From positions 8,483,303 through 8,547,302 of the forward strand of contig NC_087075.1 in NCBI RefSeq assembly GCF_026151205.1: DNA of 64,000 nt, written 5' to 3'. Both the position numbers and the translations under genes were made by a program. This document shows, one piece after another, positions 14,666 through 27,595 of this stretch; the stretch's first letter is position 1; every line of letters begins with the position of its first letter. The stretch is from Bolinopsis microptera (taxonomy: Eukaryota > Ctenophora > Tentaculata > Lobata > Bolinopsidae). The notes under the pieces are model-generated. The model worked only from the letters and a program-made list of their open reading frames with translations. It was not told the origin of the DNA and ran no database searches.

Positions 14666-15356
14666 AAGTAAATTATCATGACTTCATTATCAGGAGGATG
14701 TGGATTCACTTACCATTCTCAACTGCATGATGAACTGAACTCAACCACAGATCTAACACAGATCTTACACAGATCTAACACATCTCACAGAGAGTGTTTC
14801 ACATCATGGTCGAGCACACTACACTCCTGGACTGCCCTGAAAAAATGTATGCGTAATGGTACGTTTAAGTTACAATAAGAATAGTTTAAATGTTCTAACA
14901 ACCAAAATTATTATATCATAAACCATTATGGACCATTCCCTAGAATAGAAATTAAAATCCATTCTCTTCCTTGGATCAAAAGAACGATACTAAAAGCTGA
15001 AAAGGGGTAGATATTTCAGCAGAGACAAAAGCTTAATCGTGTGTTTTCATTGTTACAAAGCTTATTACATTTTTAATAACTGATCACGCACATGTTTAAA
15101 GTTTACTCTCTTGGGCGGAAGGTTTAATATGTCCTGCTAATTCTACATATTATACACGCACACAATGCAATATGCCATTGTTCCTTTGAACCTAGCGCTC
15201 TATATAATAGTCCATGTGTAGTTAATATGAGTTTTCATTATTATATCAGGAAATAACATTAATATCTACATTCTTCAAACATACTATAACAATTATTCTG
15301 TTTGATTATAAAGGTCAAAGTTCCCAGAATTCCGTCCTAATTCACTAAACAAACAT

Positions 15357-15374
15357 CCCCCCCCCCCCCCCCCC
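15357..15374. repeat. Poly-C tract, 18 C
   Basis: An uninterrupted run of 18 cytosines, with i-motif or G-quadruplex potential on the two strands. No gene lies nearby. Confidence 0.95.
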
Positions 15375-16559
15375 ACATATTTACACACAGATCATTTACA
15401 TAGTCATAGTACATAGTACGGTGCAACAAATCTCCAGAGCTAACTAGACCGGTTGGGGCACATTCCTTGTTAAACATTCTACGATTACAGCAGAGAGATG
15501 TAGACCGTACCTGGCTTTACAATGATCCAGGGGGATAGAAAGTGTCCAGGTAAGTGATTCTGAGACTGCTTCTCGGAAATTAGAGCGAGAATAGAGGAAT
15601 AATAATGAGTCATTTTTAGCTCTGTTGTCTATTTTACAACAGGAACCCCACGGTTTAGAAGATAAAAACATCAGACTTTTAAAAGTTTGACTTTGAATTT
15701 TTAACTTTCTAAATTATTGCCACTAAATCGATCCAGCATGAAGGACGAAAGTGTCTGAAATGGACATTGCTGAGCACAATATTGTTTTTTGTCTAAAGAG
15801 TCAGACCCCTACAGCCTACACTACACGATGCAGTTTAATTAGAGATTTTAATTGGAGATTTTATATCACCATCTAAATCGTTAAATCATCAGTGATAATC
15901 AATTTTATTTTCTGCCCATGTACGACGCAAGTCGCTCTGGACATTATGTCTGTCAACAGAAACCAGTTTTACAACAAAAAACCGGTTTAAAATTTCAGGG
16001 AAACAATGCTGAAGCCCAGACTCCATGTCAATTTTCCCTTATCTGGAAGCGTGGTGGGAGAACATTTCTCAGAGAACGAGTTTTAACTTCTTATCAAACC
16101 ATCTGTGATGACGTCAGAATGACGTCACTCGGTCACATTTTCATGAGATCAGGGCATTTTTTAGAACTGTGAAGATATTATTTATCCTCAACCTCACAAA
16201 TTCTCCGTCACAACAATTAAAGTACTTATTGACATGATAATTCATAATTGATAGCACCCGACAGTTTCGAAATTCTACACTCTCCCTCTACATCCCCCCA
16301 CAAACTACACTATCATCGTGTGTCGTGTGTACTAACATATCCCGCCCTTTATTAATTGCAGCGAGTACCTACTTTATATTTTTCGAATACACATAAAAGG
16401 CTACGTAGTGCCCACAACGTATTGCCCACAACACCCACCAAGTGTTGACAGTCTTAATAAGTTACTTGACGTCCAACCCCTTCTTTCCGGAAAGTTCGAT
16501 TTACATTGCCGGTGGTGGGTGTAAATTCCGGAAGGAGTTGTTTTAAATTCCGTGCTTGA

Positions 16560-16915
16560 AATAAAATGTTCACCTTTGTGAGTTAATAATGAATATGTGA
16601 GCAGCCAGCAGAAAGATGAGTGCCACTTTGCTCGCCAGTTACAAGCCGTGGATAAGACCATGGCGTGTGACAATTGCTTGAAATAATATGTCAATTTCAG
16701 TGAGTTCATGATTTTAATTGATATGAGCTCGCAGAGAAGTAATATTAATTCCAATTTGTTCGCCAGTTTCACTAATATTCACCATACATAAACCATGGCC
16801 GTGAATATTCTTATTATTAATTATTGTGCGCTTTATTTTAATAATATATAGCAGGGTAGCCAGATGAATGCCACCTTGTTCGCCTGTTACAATAGCCGAC
16901 CCCCCGTACACTAAT
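16560..16915. repeat. Degenerate three-copy tandem repeat, about 125 bp
   Basis: The motif (T/C)TTG(C/T)TCGCC(A/T)GTT(A/T)CA recurs at about 16629, 16757 and 16881 with similar flanks. On the minus strand each copy can encode a TGEQxGI-like peptide, which explains the short open frames there. Confidence 0.6.
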
Positions 16916-17339
16916 AATGGCTGGTACGTGAGAAAAGAGAATGGGCGTTCAACCTTCTAATTAAATTCTTAGCACAGGTTTAATAGCCACAGACTTAATT
17001 CATCGCCACTGCCCATTAAACAGCTGGTCCCGGCCAAAATTCCACCATCCTTCTATTCTTGTGACTATGAAACCTGAGAGAACTCAGCTGACAAAAGATA
17101 GGTCAGACCAAACGGTAAATTCCCGAAATTCCAATGTCTGTGCTAGCACGTGCTGTTCATGGTTTGTGCCTGGTTCACCCTGCCTGGCTGCCTACAGTTC
17201 CAGTACTTGACTTAAACTTCACAGCACCAGACCTATACTACTTAGAACACAATAGAGTTCCAACAATTAGACGTGTTGTTCTGAGTTCTCCCTTGCACAA
17301 TTGGTGATGATGAACGAGCAGTATCATGTACGATGATCA

Positions 17340-17789
17340 GTGATCACGGTAGACACCGGCACTCATTTTGATTGGAAACTTCACCTTTCTTTAGATGGAT
17401 CAGCAAGATATCAGGTACATTGCATGAGGTACTTGCACTTGAGACCTTGGGATCTCCGATTCATCTGCAATGAACAGTGGGAATCATTAATTGCGACATG
17501 TCTATACTATAATCTGATATTTTCGCACTGATTGCCTGGGATGTTCCATCTTTTGCTTTGGCAAACCGCAAATGGCAAAATGAAAGAAATATTCATTCTG
17601 GATCATCACTATAACCGGCTGGAATCTGGAATAATCCAAGATTTTGTGGAAGGATTTCCCAGACAACCGCCCCGGAAATGCTGTAAAAATTTGAACAATA
17701 GAACAATCGGTAACTTCAAAGAGTTACCAATGAAGGCCGAGGAAATATGTGTTTTAACACTAAAAGTGATATCATGTAGTGTGAAATAA
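17340..17789 (+). other. 150-codon frame broken by one in-frame TGA
   Basis: Two consecutive open frames (17340-17531 and 17532-17789) share one reading frame and are separated only by a TGA at 17529-17531. The composition is plausible for protein, and I recognise no family. It could be a decayed gene, exons with an unrecognised intron, or chance. Confidence 0.15.
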
Positions 17790-17956
17790 AACTTAGAAAA
17801 CGGAAAAACAAGCATGTGTTTCGCATGCAAGCTATTTCCAAGTGCTAGTTTTTTGGACCGTAAAAGAATAACCTAGAATAACTTAAGTACATTTCTACTA
17901 TCTTAACAGGTACTGTGTCACGTGACCCAGCATTTGAGAAGTTGTAACAGGCACCA

Positions 17957-18205
17957 TACAACCAGTTGCTTGCTAACAACCCAGTACTAGTGTATCTCTA
18001 AACAGCGTCAGGTAGATAGATACTAATAGTGTAGAATTAGAAACTAAGCTGCTGTTATGTCGTCCGGGAAAGCGTGAACATAACCGGTTGCTTGCAACCG
18101 ATCCAGTGCTGGTGTTTCTCTATAATATGATATCAGCGCCAGATACAGTGGAGAATTAGAAACTAAGCTGATATTATAGTTATTATAACCGGAAAGCGTG
18201 AAGCA
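17957..18205. repeat. Two-copy tandem duplication, about 120 bp
   Basis: GTTGCTTGC, CCAGT(A/G)CT(A/G)GTGT, AGAATTAGAAACTAAGCTG and GGAAAGCGTGAA occur twice in the same order, at about 17964 and 18084. Divergence is modest. Non-coding. Confidence 0.8.
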
Positions 18206-19229
18206 GCGTACTCAGAAACTCCTCGAAAAGTTTTAACATCTACTTTTAACTTTGACAGGTTTGCTCTGGGAAGAAGATAAAAACCTCCTGCCAAGATTAT
18301 GTATCATAAGTAGAGCATGTTGGCTTCTACTCAGATGAATTAAAGTTCGACGCTCTCTATTATGATGAGTTGTTTTTATCAACCTTCTTATAAGGCATAA
18401 ATGATACCACCACTACTTTTTTTTTTCAGCCAGAAAAACAGTCAATATGATTATCTATTATCGGGGATAGCTGAAAATGTTAAAATAGGGTACATGGTGA
18501 CAGACAATCCAATCAAGCACTGCAGTGCACTGGAACCATGTACGTGACCCGAACTTTTTACACGAATCAAATTATCACAAACAGCTTCCTTAAGGGCCTA
18601 AACAACCCTCAATCTGATTGGTAAATTGAATCAAGTCTAAAAGTTCCAAGGTTATTTCATCTCAACAAAGGAGAAAACCGGTAAGTACACCCGGACCTAA
18701 TTTTTCGTAATCTAGTGATCACCGAATAGAGTTACACATTACCAGGTAATTCAATTATATTTCTTCGCCAGACTAAGATCAACGGGGTCAAAGCGAGTGA
18801 TGTCTCAATTCAAGATATCAGGAAATTGTAACCTTGAGATTCAGTGGTACGTGGTATTTTCCAAGTATTTTCTGTTTAAAATTCCGTTAAGGATCCCAGG
18901 CACATTCTCTATGCTCGATAAATTCCTGTCCAACAGGTTTCAGATCATTTTGTGACGAGTGTGACCAGGATTGCGAGGAAATATCTACACGCAGAGATCT
19001 AGAGACTCATATCATCCGGCTTCCCATAACTAGATCTGCACTCTGCAGACAAAATGTACATTGTACAAGTATAGTATGTAGTATAATGAGTATGACATAA
19101 CTACTTCACTTAAAAGAGATATCAGATAATAGAAGAGATTAGAAAGCTGAACTCTCATGAGGGATAGTCCAGGTAGTAACAACTTTTAAACAGTGAGTTG
19201 TTTGGGATGTGACCACAGTAACCATAGTA

Positions 19230-19385
19230 AGTAACAAAGTGAGTAAACAGTGAGTAAACAGTGAGTAAACAGTGAGTAAACAGTGAGTAAACAGTGAGTT
19301 GTGACCACAGTAACCACAGTAACCACAGTAACCACAGTAACCACAGTAACCACAGTAACCATAGTAACCATAGTAACCAAAGTAA
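19230..19385. repeat. Compound minisatellite, 11-bp then 9-bp units
   Basis: About six copies of an 11-bp unit (AACAGTGAGTA) are followed by about eight copies of a 9-bp unit (ACCACAGTA). Long open frames on the minus strand here are products of the repeat. Confidence 0.95.
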
Positions 19386-20052
19386 GTAACATAGTAAGTA
19401 AACAATAGTGATCTCGTAGGATCAGGAGCTGCAGTGGGATACATTATAATACAGTACGATTTTAGAAAGATCCAGAAGGAATCCAACAAGATATAGTGGG
19501 ATCCAGTAAGTCACAGTGCCACTTCTGATTTCTTCAGAATTAATGCGTTGTCAACAAACCTTATGAGAGCGGTATGTACTCCTGCTTTCTTCAGAATTAA
19601 TACTTGGTCAACAAACCTTTTGAGGGTCTAATCAAATTTATCCCCCTTATCAATAATTTTCTATGTACCGGTCATTTATTGTTTATTGAACTTCTTGTTT
19701 CCGAAACGTGTCAAGTGACCGGAAAATTAGGTAAAGTTCGAGCGTATCGGTTAAAAAAATGTAGCTTGTAATTTTTTAACACTCAAATCTCGAGTTTACC
19801 ATTTTGGAAATATTAGGAATCTAAGCATTGTAAGTCTTGCTATAAAAATGTCTTATTAAGAAACTCTCTAAATTCCAATGGCTGATAATGTAAATTACTT
19901 CTAAAGAAATTGCCGGTTATTTATTTACAAACCGCTCGGCAATTATCTACAAAGTACTATAACTTTAACAGAAGAATGTACCACATTCCACTAAAATACT
20001 TTTTAGCAGAAAATAGAGCTTGCTATTTAGTATAAGTGGCTATTAAACATTA

Positions 20053-20305
20053 AACCTGTTAACTCAATAGTGGGGAATCATTCGAGTTGCCGACTTAAAG
20101 TTGAGGGTAAGCCTCAACTGATGCCAGGCCTTAGTCTCAATTTTTTTTCTGAAGAATTTTCTCAACCTATATTTTCTCAATCTATTTTTCTTAAGCCTGT
20201 TAACTCACTAGTTGAGAATCACATCAGTTGTCGAGTTTATGTTGAGGATAGGCCTTATTAACACAATACCAGGCCTTAAGTCTCAACTTATTTTTCTTTA
20301 GAATT
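20053..20305. repeat. Two-copy tandem duplication, about 141 bp
   Basis: CCTGTTAACTCA(A/C)TAGT, GAATCA, GTTGAGG, CCAGGCCTTA and GTCTCAA recur in order at about 20055 and 20197. The short plus-strand open frame at 20070 spans both copies and looks repeat-derived. Confidence 0.75.
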
Positions 20306-21235
20306 GAGCATAATATTTAGAGTATTTACATACAAACTTGAAGGGGGTTGATGACAGATCGAATAATATTGCGGCAGAAAACTCAACGTAGTGAAGTTTT
20401 ATTCGTCAGTTGAAATTCGCTATTACGTCATGATATGGAGTGGATCTATTTATATTGCCTGTATTCTAAGCCAACATTTCCTGGCAAGAATAAAGACCCA
20501 TGACCAAACTAAGTGACTTTGCCCTCTGGATGCCGGCCAGCAACTTGCTTTGTATCCCAAGAAATAACCCACGAAGTCTGTCTGCCAATGCATTAGTTAC
20601 CATTTTAGATCGTTTAAAAGAGCAGTCAACACTAATAGCCAGCACTTAAGTTCCCATATCTGCTGATTACCCACCAAACTATCAAGGATACGAGACCACC
20701 AATTATACCAATTATCCCTCAAATCGGCCTCACTACCGTCCAATTATCAACCAATTAGCCGTGAGAGCTCCACATGTGTAGTTAAGAGTAAGTATTACTG
20801 GCAACGTTGCACATTCATCCTCTGGACTGCTGTATTAAGTTCAGAGTAAGTAAGCTCTTTTAATGAGGTACAGGTCGGAGCATTATCCCGAGTCAAATCG
20901 CAAATAGGTAAGTAATGAGCTGTAAGTAATATGATTGATTTGATGTGACTATTTCTTAGCACCACATACTGCTATAAAAATGTGAGCTTAAGTGTTTCAG
21001 AATTCAGAGTAGTAGTGGTATCAATTTCCACTCATTACAGGCAGTCAAAACCGTATAAAGCTTGAGGAGTAGTCAAATATCATTATTTTTAACACCTTCT
21101 TAATTCTCCCTCTTCCAGCCGACATGAAATCCGATACGTCTTATCAATCATCATGACTCCAATAGGTCGCCAAAATGGAAAGTGGACTCCTTGATACTGA
21201 CCTAAAACAATATTTGCTTAGTTTCTTTTTCTTCA

Positions 21236-21990
21236 CAATTTACCATTAGTCCCTAATTTAATGGTAACAGTTAAGGCCTACCATCATCATGTGAATACCT
21301 AGATATTTAATGGTCCGTAATTATAGTAGAGGCTGAGCTGTGACAGCGCCCCAAGTCACACTTATTATCGTTCATTATAGCCGCATAGACTTCTTATCAA
21401 CAGGCGATAAATATAAAGAGGAAAGTTGTTAAGCAAATAGGCCATAATTTGGATAAAGAAAGCCAGGCATAATTAAACTACAGTTACAAAGTTTTTGTTG
21501 TAAAAATTGTAAATTTACTCCTTCAGTATTTAACGATATTTACGGAGTTTGTTCACAACTTGGCATTAGTCCCAATTGTAATATTAACGGCAAAAGGACC
21601 AATATTATACTATGGTGTGTGGGGCCCATTCATTAATGACCAAAAACTATAACAGAGTATAATAGAGGTTGTGATATGAAAGGACCCACAGCAACACCAG
21701 ATATTCCCGATATTAATTATAATTATTTATACTCTCTCAGACTTCCCATCAACAGGCGATAAGTAAAAGGAGGAATAAAAGTTGTTAAGTAAATAGGCCA
21801 TAATTACATTATGATAAACAAAGCCGGGCCTTGATGAACAACAGTTACTAGCTTAGTTAAGCTAATAGGCCATAATTTGGATAAGGATGGCCGGACCAAT
21901 ATGAGCTACACTCACTACAGTTACAGAGTAGTTTAAGCTAATAGGCCATAATTAACCCAATTAAGCATAATTAGAATAAAGATGGGTAGA
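21236..21990. repeat. Tandem duplication, about 350 bp, with a shorter nested repeat
   Basis: Two copies of a module (CATTAGTCCC..., then ATCAACAGGCGATAA, AAGTTGTTAAG, AATAGGCCATAATT) start near 21245 and 21565. The last part, around AATAGGCCATAATT, is further multiplied at about 21437, 21795, 21868 and 21940. Non-coding. Confidence 0.7.
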
Positions 21991-22249
21991 TAAATTATCT
22001 GTTGATATTAGGAATTGAAAATTTTCTTTGTGAGGTTACCGAAAGTTTGAGAGCCATCAGAACCACGGGGGGCCATCAACCCTGCACTAGCAATACCATA
22101 TTTGGGAACTCTTGGTGTTAGTAAAACCAATGACAATAGTTGGCAACCCACGAGTTCGGCACTCTCTGGACACTAGAAATGGTGTCTTTTGTTACTTGTG
22201 TGCTCGGGATCCTTGCTGTATGACAAAAGAAATGGAAATACAGGAGAAT

Positions 22250-22655
22250 TTGTAACAGTGAACCATTAGACTTCCTCGCATGAATATTCATATTGAAAAT
22301 TACACTTTTTGAAGACAACCCCGCACGAGATATCAGGAAGAAGTAGAACACGTGCAGGTTCCAGCAACCTTGAGTTGGAGAAACTGTATGAGAGCGGAAC
22401 AGTGAACCATTAGACTTTACATGAATATTGAGACACTTTTTGGATACAAACCCGTACACAATATTAGAACCGAATGAAGAACATGTGCCGGCAGCTTTGA
22501 GTTGGAGATGGAAATAGAGGAGAAATTGTATGAGAGCGGAACAGTGAACCATTATTATTAGACCTTGCATGAACATTTTTTTGAGACAATCTCGTAAGCA
22601 ATATTAGAACCGAGAGAAAAACACATACCTGGTGCCTTGAGTCCTCGTTCCTACT
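22250..22655. repeat. Tandem array of about 2.8 units of 141 bp
   Basis: Each unit runs from CAGTGAACCATTA through CATGAA(T/C)ATT and CCTTGAGTTGGAG-like sequence to TATGAGAGCGGAA. Starts are at about 22257, 22401 and 22542. The minus-strand open frames of 152 and 68 codons fall in this array and show the same internal repetition. Confidence 0.8.
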
Positions 22656-22861
22656 GAGTGTACAACTCAATTCTCACACACATACTTCATTGTAACATCA
22701 TGAAGTGTAAACACGCCTAAATTTAGGGTACACACCCACTAACAATGGAGGGACCTCAATTACAGTGTTTAGAGTGAGATGAGAACTGTTTCTAGAAGGG
22801 TTCCTGGAAACAGAGCACCTTTATAGTAGGTGATCTCCTGTATAGCTCTGGAATCAACCAA

Positions 22862-22884
22862 CCCCCCCCCCCCCCCCCCCCCCC
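22862..22884. repeat. Poly-C tract, 23 C
   Basis: An unbroken run of 23 cytosines followed by further C-rich sequence. It may vary in length between individuals or be assembled imprecisely. Confidence 0.95.
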
Positions 22885-25800
22885 GCCCCCACCCTCCCAA
22901 CCATTTAATAGGTGCCTCTGTGGGATGTTAAAATGGGCAGTTTAACACCTTTTCCAGTGCAGCACGTTTACAAATTACAAGATTTGACTGTGTACGTATG
23001 TATGTGGGTGTGCGTACTTTGTAATCTAATTTTCGCATCTAACAACAAGTCTACAGTTCAACCGGATGATCAGATCAGGAGGTCTGAATGGACCCTGAAC
23101 AGACCCAGATGTTATCAATGGGCCACAAATTATAAGAACAATGTGTTCCACACCAGGCCAGAGAGCAACCTTGTACACTCTGAAACTCTGAACTCTCTTA
23201 AACACCGTCTTATTCTTTAACAATCCATTTAACAGTCCATTTATCAGCCTATGATATGATCCCTTTATTCTCAAGCCGGCACCACACACGCTGCGTTTGC
23301 AAGATATTGTTCTGGAACAGTATCTAGCTCCAATATCTAGATCGAGTATCTAGCTCTCCAATTAGATCTCTGTGATATAAACCACTGGGTTAATTTCATC
23401 AGCCCCTGTTATCGTGAATACCATCACGTACCTAATACCTTAAATCATGAAATCATACTCAGCTCTGAGAGACCTATTACACAGTTTACTTACAACTTTA
23501 CTTACCCTTACTTACCTTAACTTACACAGCACATGCAGTTAACTACTCTTACACACACTGTACTACCGTTCTAATACACACACACTCACACCCGATCGGA
23601 ACCGATTTATTATTAGAATGTCAGAAATGTCACCACAAGTAGTTAGTCCACATATGTGAATCTATAAACGTGACCGCATTTAACTTGCACGAGCCATCCT
23701 GTACAAACGGTATAATGCTCCAGCTGATCGGAATGTCGGTATTTCCAATAAAAAGAGGGAATAATAGCTATCGTAGTATCGTCATGACCCTGAGAAATCC
23801 AAGAATCTGAAAAGAGGGAATACCATATTTACTTATTGACACCTAAAAAGGTGATCTCGCATTTGTAAGGGTGTTCCGACAGCCCTATTCTTCTTCTGTA
23901 CTAATAATCAGAACACTGTGCACGTAGAGATTCAGTGAATTCCAGCACACGTACAATTACTACTGAAGAGAACGATGGCTCTGGTCATGACTGTTGAAGA
24001 GTTTAAGCGCATGTTCTGTTCCTGTGTTAGGGGCCCATTTCTTGAGCATGACAAGGGAAACTCTTCTTACTTCTAGAACATACCTTCCACTACACTTCCA
24101 CTACACTTCTCCTAGTACAGGGCACATTCCAACACGGTTTTACACAGCCTCCAGTGTGTAAACATTGCAGCTATCTCCAATGCGGAAACTGTGCTTCCAG
24201 AAAAATCGGGTCACGTGACATGTTGAGAAGTAATCTGATTGGTTAAAACGTCCGAAGGTTGTCCGTGATTGGGCAATAGTGCGCACGGTCGTGTTACAGC
24301 CTACAGGTGATATCGCAAAAACCCTTCTAAAGTGTCAGCCTTTTTTCCTATCACAATGTGAGAAATACACATCAGTTTAGGAGGTGAGACACAGTGAGTA
24401 GTGGACGAGTCACGTGAGACGTCCCGGGTTCTTGGTACACCACAGTCAGTTACAGTGCTGCTATTATATACCCACTTGCGTGTTGGACATTTCTAATTAT
24501 TCGTCGGTCAGTGTTCCAGTGTATTTGGTATTTACTGTAAAATACACACTCACACACACATGTAAAATAAGTCTGGAGCCAGGCACGCAGACCAAATTCG
24601 CACGAACAAATACCAGAGATTGGTTTGGAATGGAGCAGCCAGGCTGGCATGTCAATTATGCAAAACATGCCGCCTGCTCTGCTCCAGGGCTCTCCTACGG
24701 AACAGGCTCGTCTCTTTCAGGGATTGTTCATGACTGGACAAGTCTAGAGCAATTATAACTTGATTGATGACAATTTATTGCTTGATTGAATCCAGGGACA
24801 TATATTGTCCTACATAATCAATGCATGATGGGTCTTTATAGAGTTGATATAGAGTGTTGAGGAATGTACATGCACACATCAAAGCAGTCTAGAGGACTCA
24901 AAATGGGTCTTGAGAACCGGTGGTTGAATTTTAGATTTACATGACAGAATTCCACCAATCAACCATCTCAAACTAGACCTTAATTGATATTTTAAGTGTG
25001 GGAAAGTTTGTGGGCGATATATTAATGTCCCTGAGAAAAGCTAGGAACTAATTCCGGGACTGATCATTTTTTAAGTGTACCAGACGATTATATTCCCTGG
25101 GCCACAAATTACAACTTGGAACATACGGTTCCAACTTCCAAATCCTCCCTCCACAACCTAGCACACAAAATGACCCCTAATTTGAAACATCCAGTACCGA
25201 TGAAGTGCTGCCACGTGGTGTATCACAATTTGATACAGTATTATATGACGTTAGAAGTAAGCCGTACAAGTTCAGATAAGATATTATCACTGAGTGTGTG
25301 TGTGTACATGCGGAGCTTACCCTCTGGAGTCGAGAAGTTGAGACATGTACACATCTCTCCAGCAGTACTGCAACTACGCACATACTGACATTGCGCCCTA
25401 AATTAGTTATTTAATAAGTTTATGTAATCAACTAATTGCTTTAGAATTGTTTAGAATGCTGATTTACGAATTATGTCCAATGTTACATTATTAAGTGATT
25501 ATACATTTGGAAGATTTTGGTTCATTTTGTGTTTACATCTAGACAAAGCTATACAACAATATAATGGATTATAACCTTATTCGTAGAAAACAATTACAAT
25601 GATATATTAATACACAGATCGTCGTTTCGCAACTGAGTTTTCACAACCTTGGAAAGATTTTTATTTAACAACTGTTGTTGGTAACATACAACTTCTGCCC
25701 GCTAAGTTAACATATCCAAAATATAACCAACCGTAATTTTAATAAAAGCATTCACGATATAGTTCCATGCTTGATCAAGTGATTTGTTCAATTTATGTGC

Positions 25801-26780
25801 TCTAATGCGTGGAATAAATGTTTCTTATTATATAATGAAATCCACTGTTCAAATTTGTGACCCTTAAACATGCCAAGAAACATTTGTTGTATCAAAATGC
25901 AGGAACGCATGAACCATATTATGAACTATTATGCCCTATATGCTCTAATGATAGCTGTGAGCTTGAGCCATGCTTGCTGAACAAGCAAAAGTTTAAGATG
26001 AAATGGAAGCTGTTTGATAATTAATCGCTTCCCAAGAAAAACCAACTCTAAGTTGGCGACTATAAAATCATGCACTATCTGAGAATCTTGCATGCACTTT
26101 AAAACCGACCTATTTTCATTAGAGTAGAAAAACTTAATTGATATTCTACAAGGCTAACAGTTAACACAGGAGTAAGTTTGATCGTTTTGAGGAGATTTTA
26201 AGCTTTTTAGAGAAAATTAAATGGTAGTTTCAAACGATCAAACTCACGTATCCTAAAAATCCTAAGAATTCTAGACCAGTCCGGCAAACAGAGGCCGCTA
26301 CACTTAAATACATGAGGCTAGTAACAAACCTAAAATAGACACTTAAAGTAATTTATTTGAGGCTCAAACATTTGGCCAACGCAAAACTTGAAACTTTAAC
26401 AAAACGCCCTAACAGCCACATTTATCAACCCTCTAGATAATTGACCCACTTTAGGTGGAAAAAGATCAAATTAGAGTTACGGAACTACGAGGGTTGATAA
26501 ATGGCGAAATTTGCCACAGTAAATTTCATATCTTTGTGTGGCCAGCACAAGATTTATTCAACATGAAAAACACTCAACTAGCATTGCCAGCAAACGTTAA
26601 GGAACACAAACATCTCAAAACATTTGAATGCCAAATAACTTTTAAAAATATCTAAATAATATCGACTGAAAAGTCGTTCAAAAAACCTAGGTTCAACTAG
26701 AGGATCGTATATATTTGTTGTAAACATTCTTTAATTACATGTACAGCTAAAAAATTACCTAGGAAAAGGAGATAGAATTT

Positions 26781-27595
26781 CTAGAACGCGGTAATAAAAG
26801 TAAAAATCCTAGGCTTAGAGTCACGCATCCGGACTGACTTCTTAGTATAACATTGTTTACAAGTCTGGTTAGTGTAAATACAATTGTTCGTTGATGGAGA
26901 ATAAAACTGGTTCCATCGGCTGTTAACTTCGCGTAGCTTAATCTGCCGCCTGTCCTCTTCTACGACGACTCCTGCGTGAGGAACGAATAGAATGGACGGT
27001 TCGAGTTCAGATAGTGATCGTAGGTCAACATCGCTAGGAACGTAGGAGTCATCCTCCTCATCCCCCCAATCGAAAGTGTCTTCATCGTCCTTCGTTGAGT
27101 TTTCTGATGAATCTTCTTCGATACATTGTTCGACATTAGCGACTCTATCTTCCTCTAGATCCCACGAGCAGTTGGATGAACTGTCGTAGGCTGAGTCTGG
27201 AGAATGTTGGCAGCGGCAGTCACGTGGAGTTTTAGGACCAGCCAGAATACCTCGTACGCTTGGGTCGTTCTTTCTCAGCTTCCTCGTATAGCAACGCTGC
27301 TGGATCCCTTCAGCCCCCATGCTTCGAGATTCATGTTTAGTCCACTGTTAGCACAGTTATATTCTTGATAGCATGTGGCTGCGAAGCGGGGAAGTGCGGT
27401 ATCACTCGGGGGAGCTAATTCACATCGGAATGAGTCATCAGTGGAGGATGAAGAGGATACCAGAGAGGAGGGAGAGGGGAGACTGCGAGCTTGGGAAACT
27501 GTTTCGAGCAGAGAGTCGACCATGTTGTTCGGGAACTGGAGCAAAGAAGCCAGGATCTTCCGTTTGTCAAACGCCGGGTTTGTCATTTTTATTTC
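26781..27595 (-). CDS. PPP1R15-like acidic protein, diverged copy (gene B)
   Basis: A two-exon model gives 229 residues. Exon 1 (27461-27586; 42 codons) starts MTNPAFDKRK and ends at a CTG|GTATCC donor. A 116-bp intron follows, with a CTAACAG acceptor; exon 2 is 27344-26781, and both junctions are phase 0. The N-terminus can form an amphipathic helix (KILASLLQFPNNMVDSLLETV region). The middle is Ser/Asp/Glu-rich (EEDSSENSTKDDEDTFDWGD). Near the C-terminus come RWNQF, then KSVRM, then a KPRIFTFITAF end. The order matches gene A (LWNSF, KRVQF, EPNLVTVIA), so I infer tandem paralogues. The PP1-docking RVxF is degenerate here. An acceptor (AATAG|GAAATAAAAATG) sits 9 nt before the ATG. PPP1R15 membership is inference from motif order and could be wrong; the coding status is fairly secure. 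Confidence 0.5.

Larger units (their letters stand above)
1..26760. other. Gene-poor, repeat-rich region with no supported gene
   Basis: I see no convincing protein-coding gene here on either strand. Open frames are short (60-150 codons), lack partner exons in phase and mostly lie in duplicated DNA. The interval is AT-rich and holds many diverged local tandem duplications (listed separately), two poly-C tracts and one hAT-type MITE. Sporadic exons cannot be excluded. The best leftovers are the open frames at 3647-3958, 17340-17789 and about 24572-24752. I saw no tRNA A/B-box or TPsiC arm and no rRNA segment. Confidence 0.6.

Noticed and set aside
19230-22655. CRISPR-like regular repeats
   Set aside because: Units are contiguous tandem duplications without unique spacers, and this is an animal genome.
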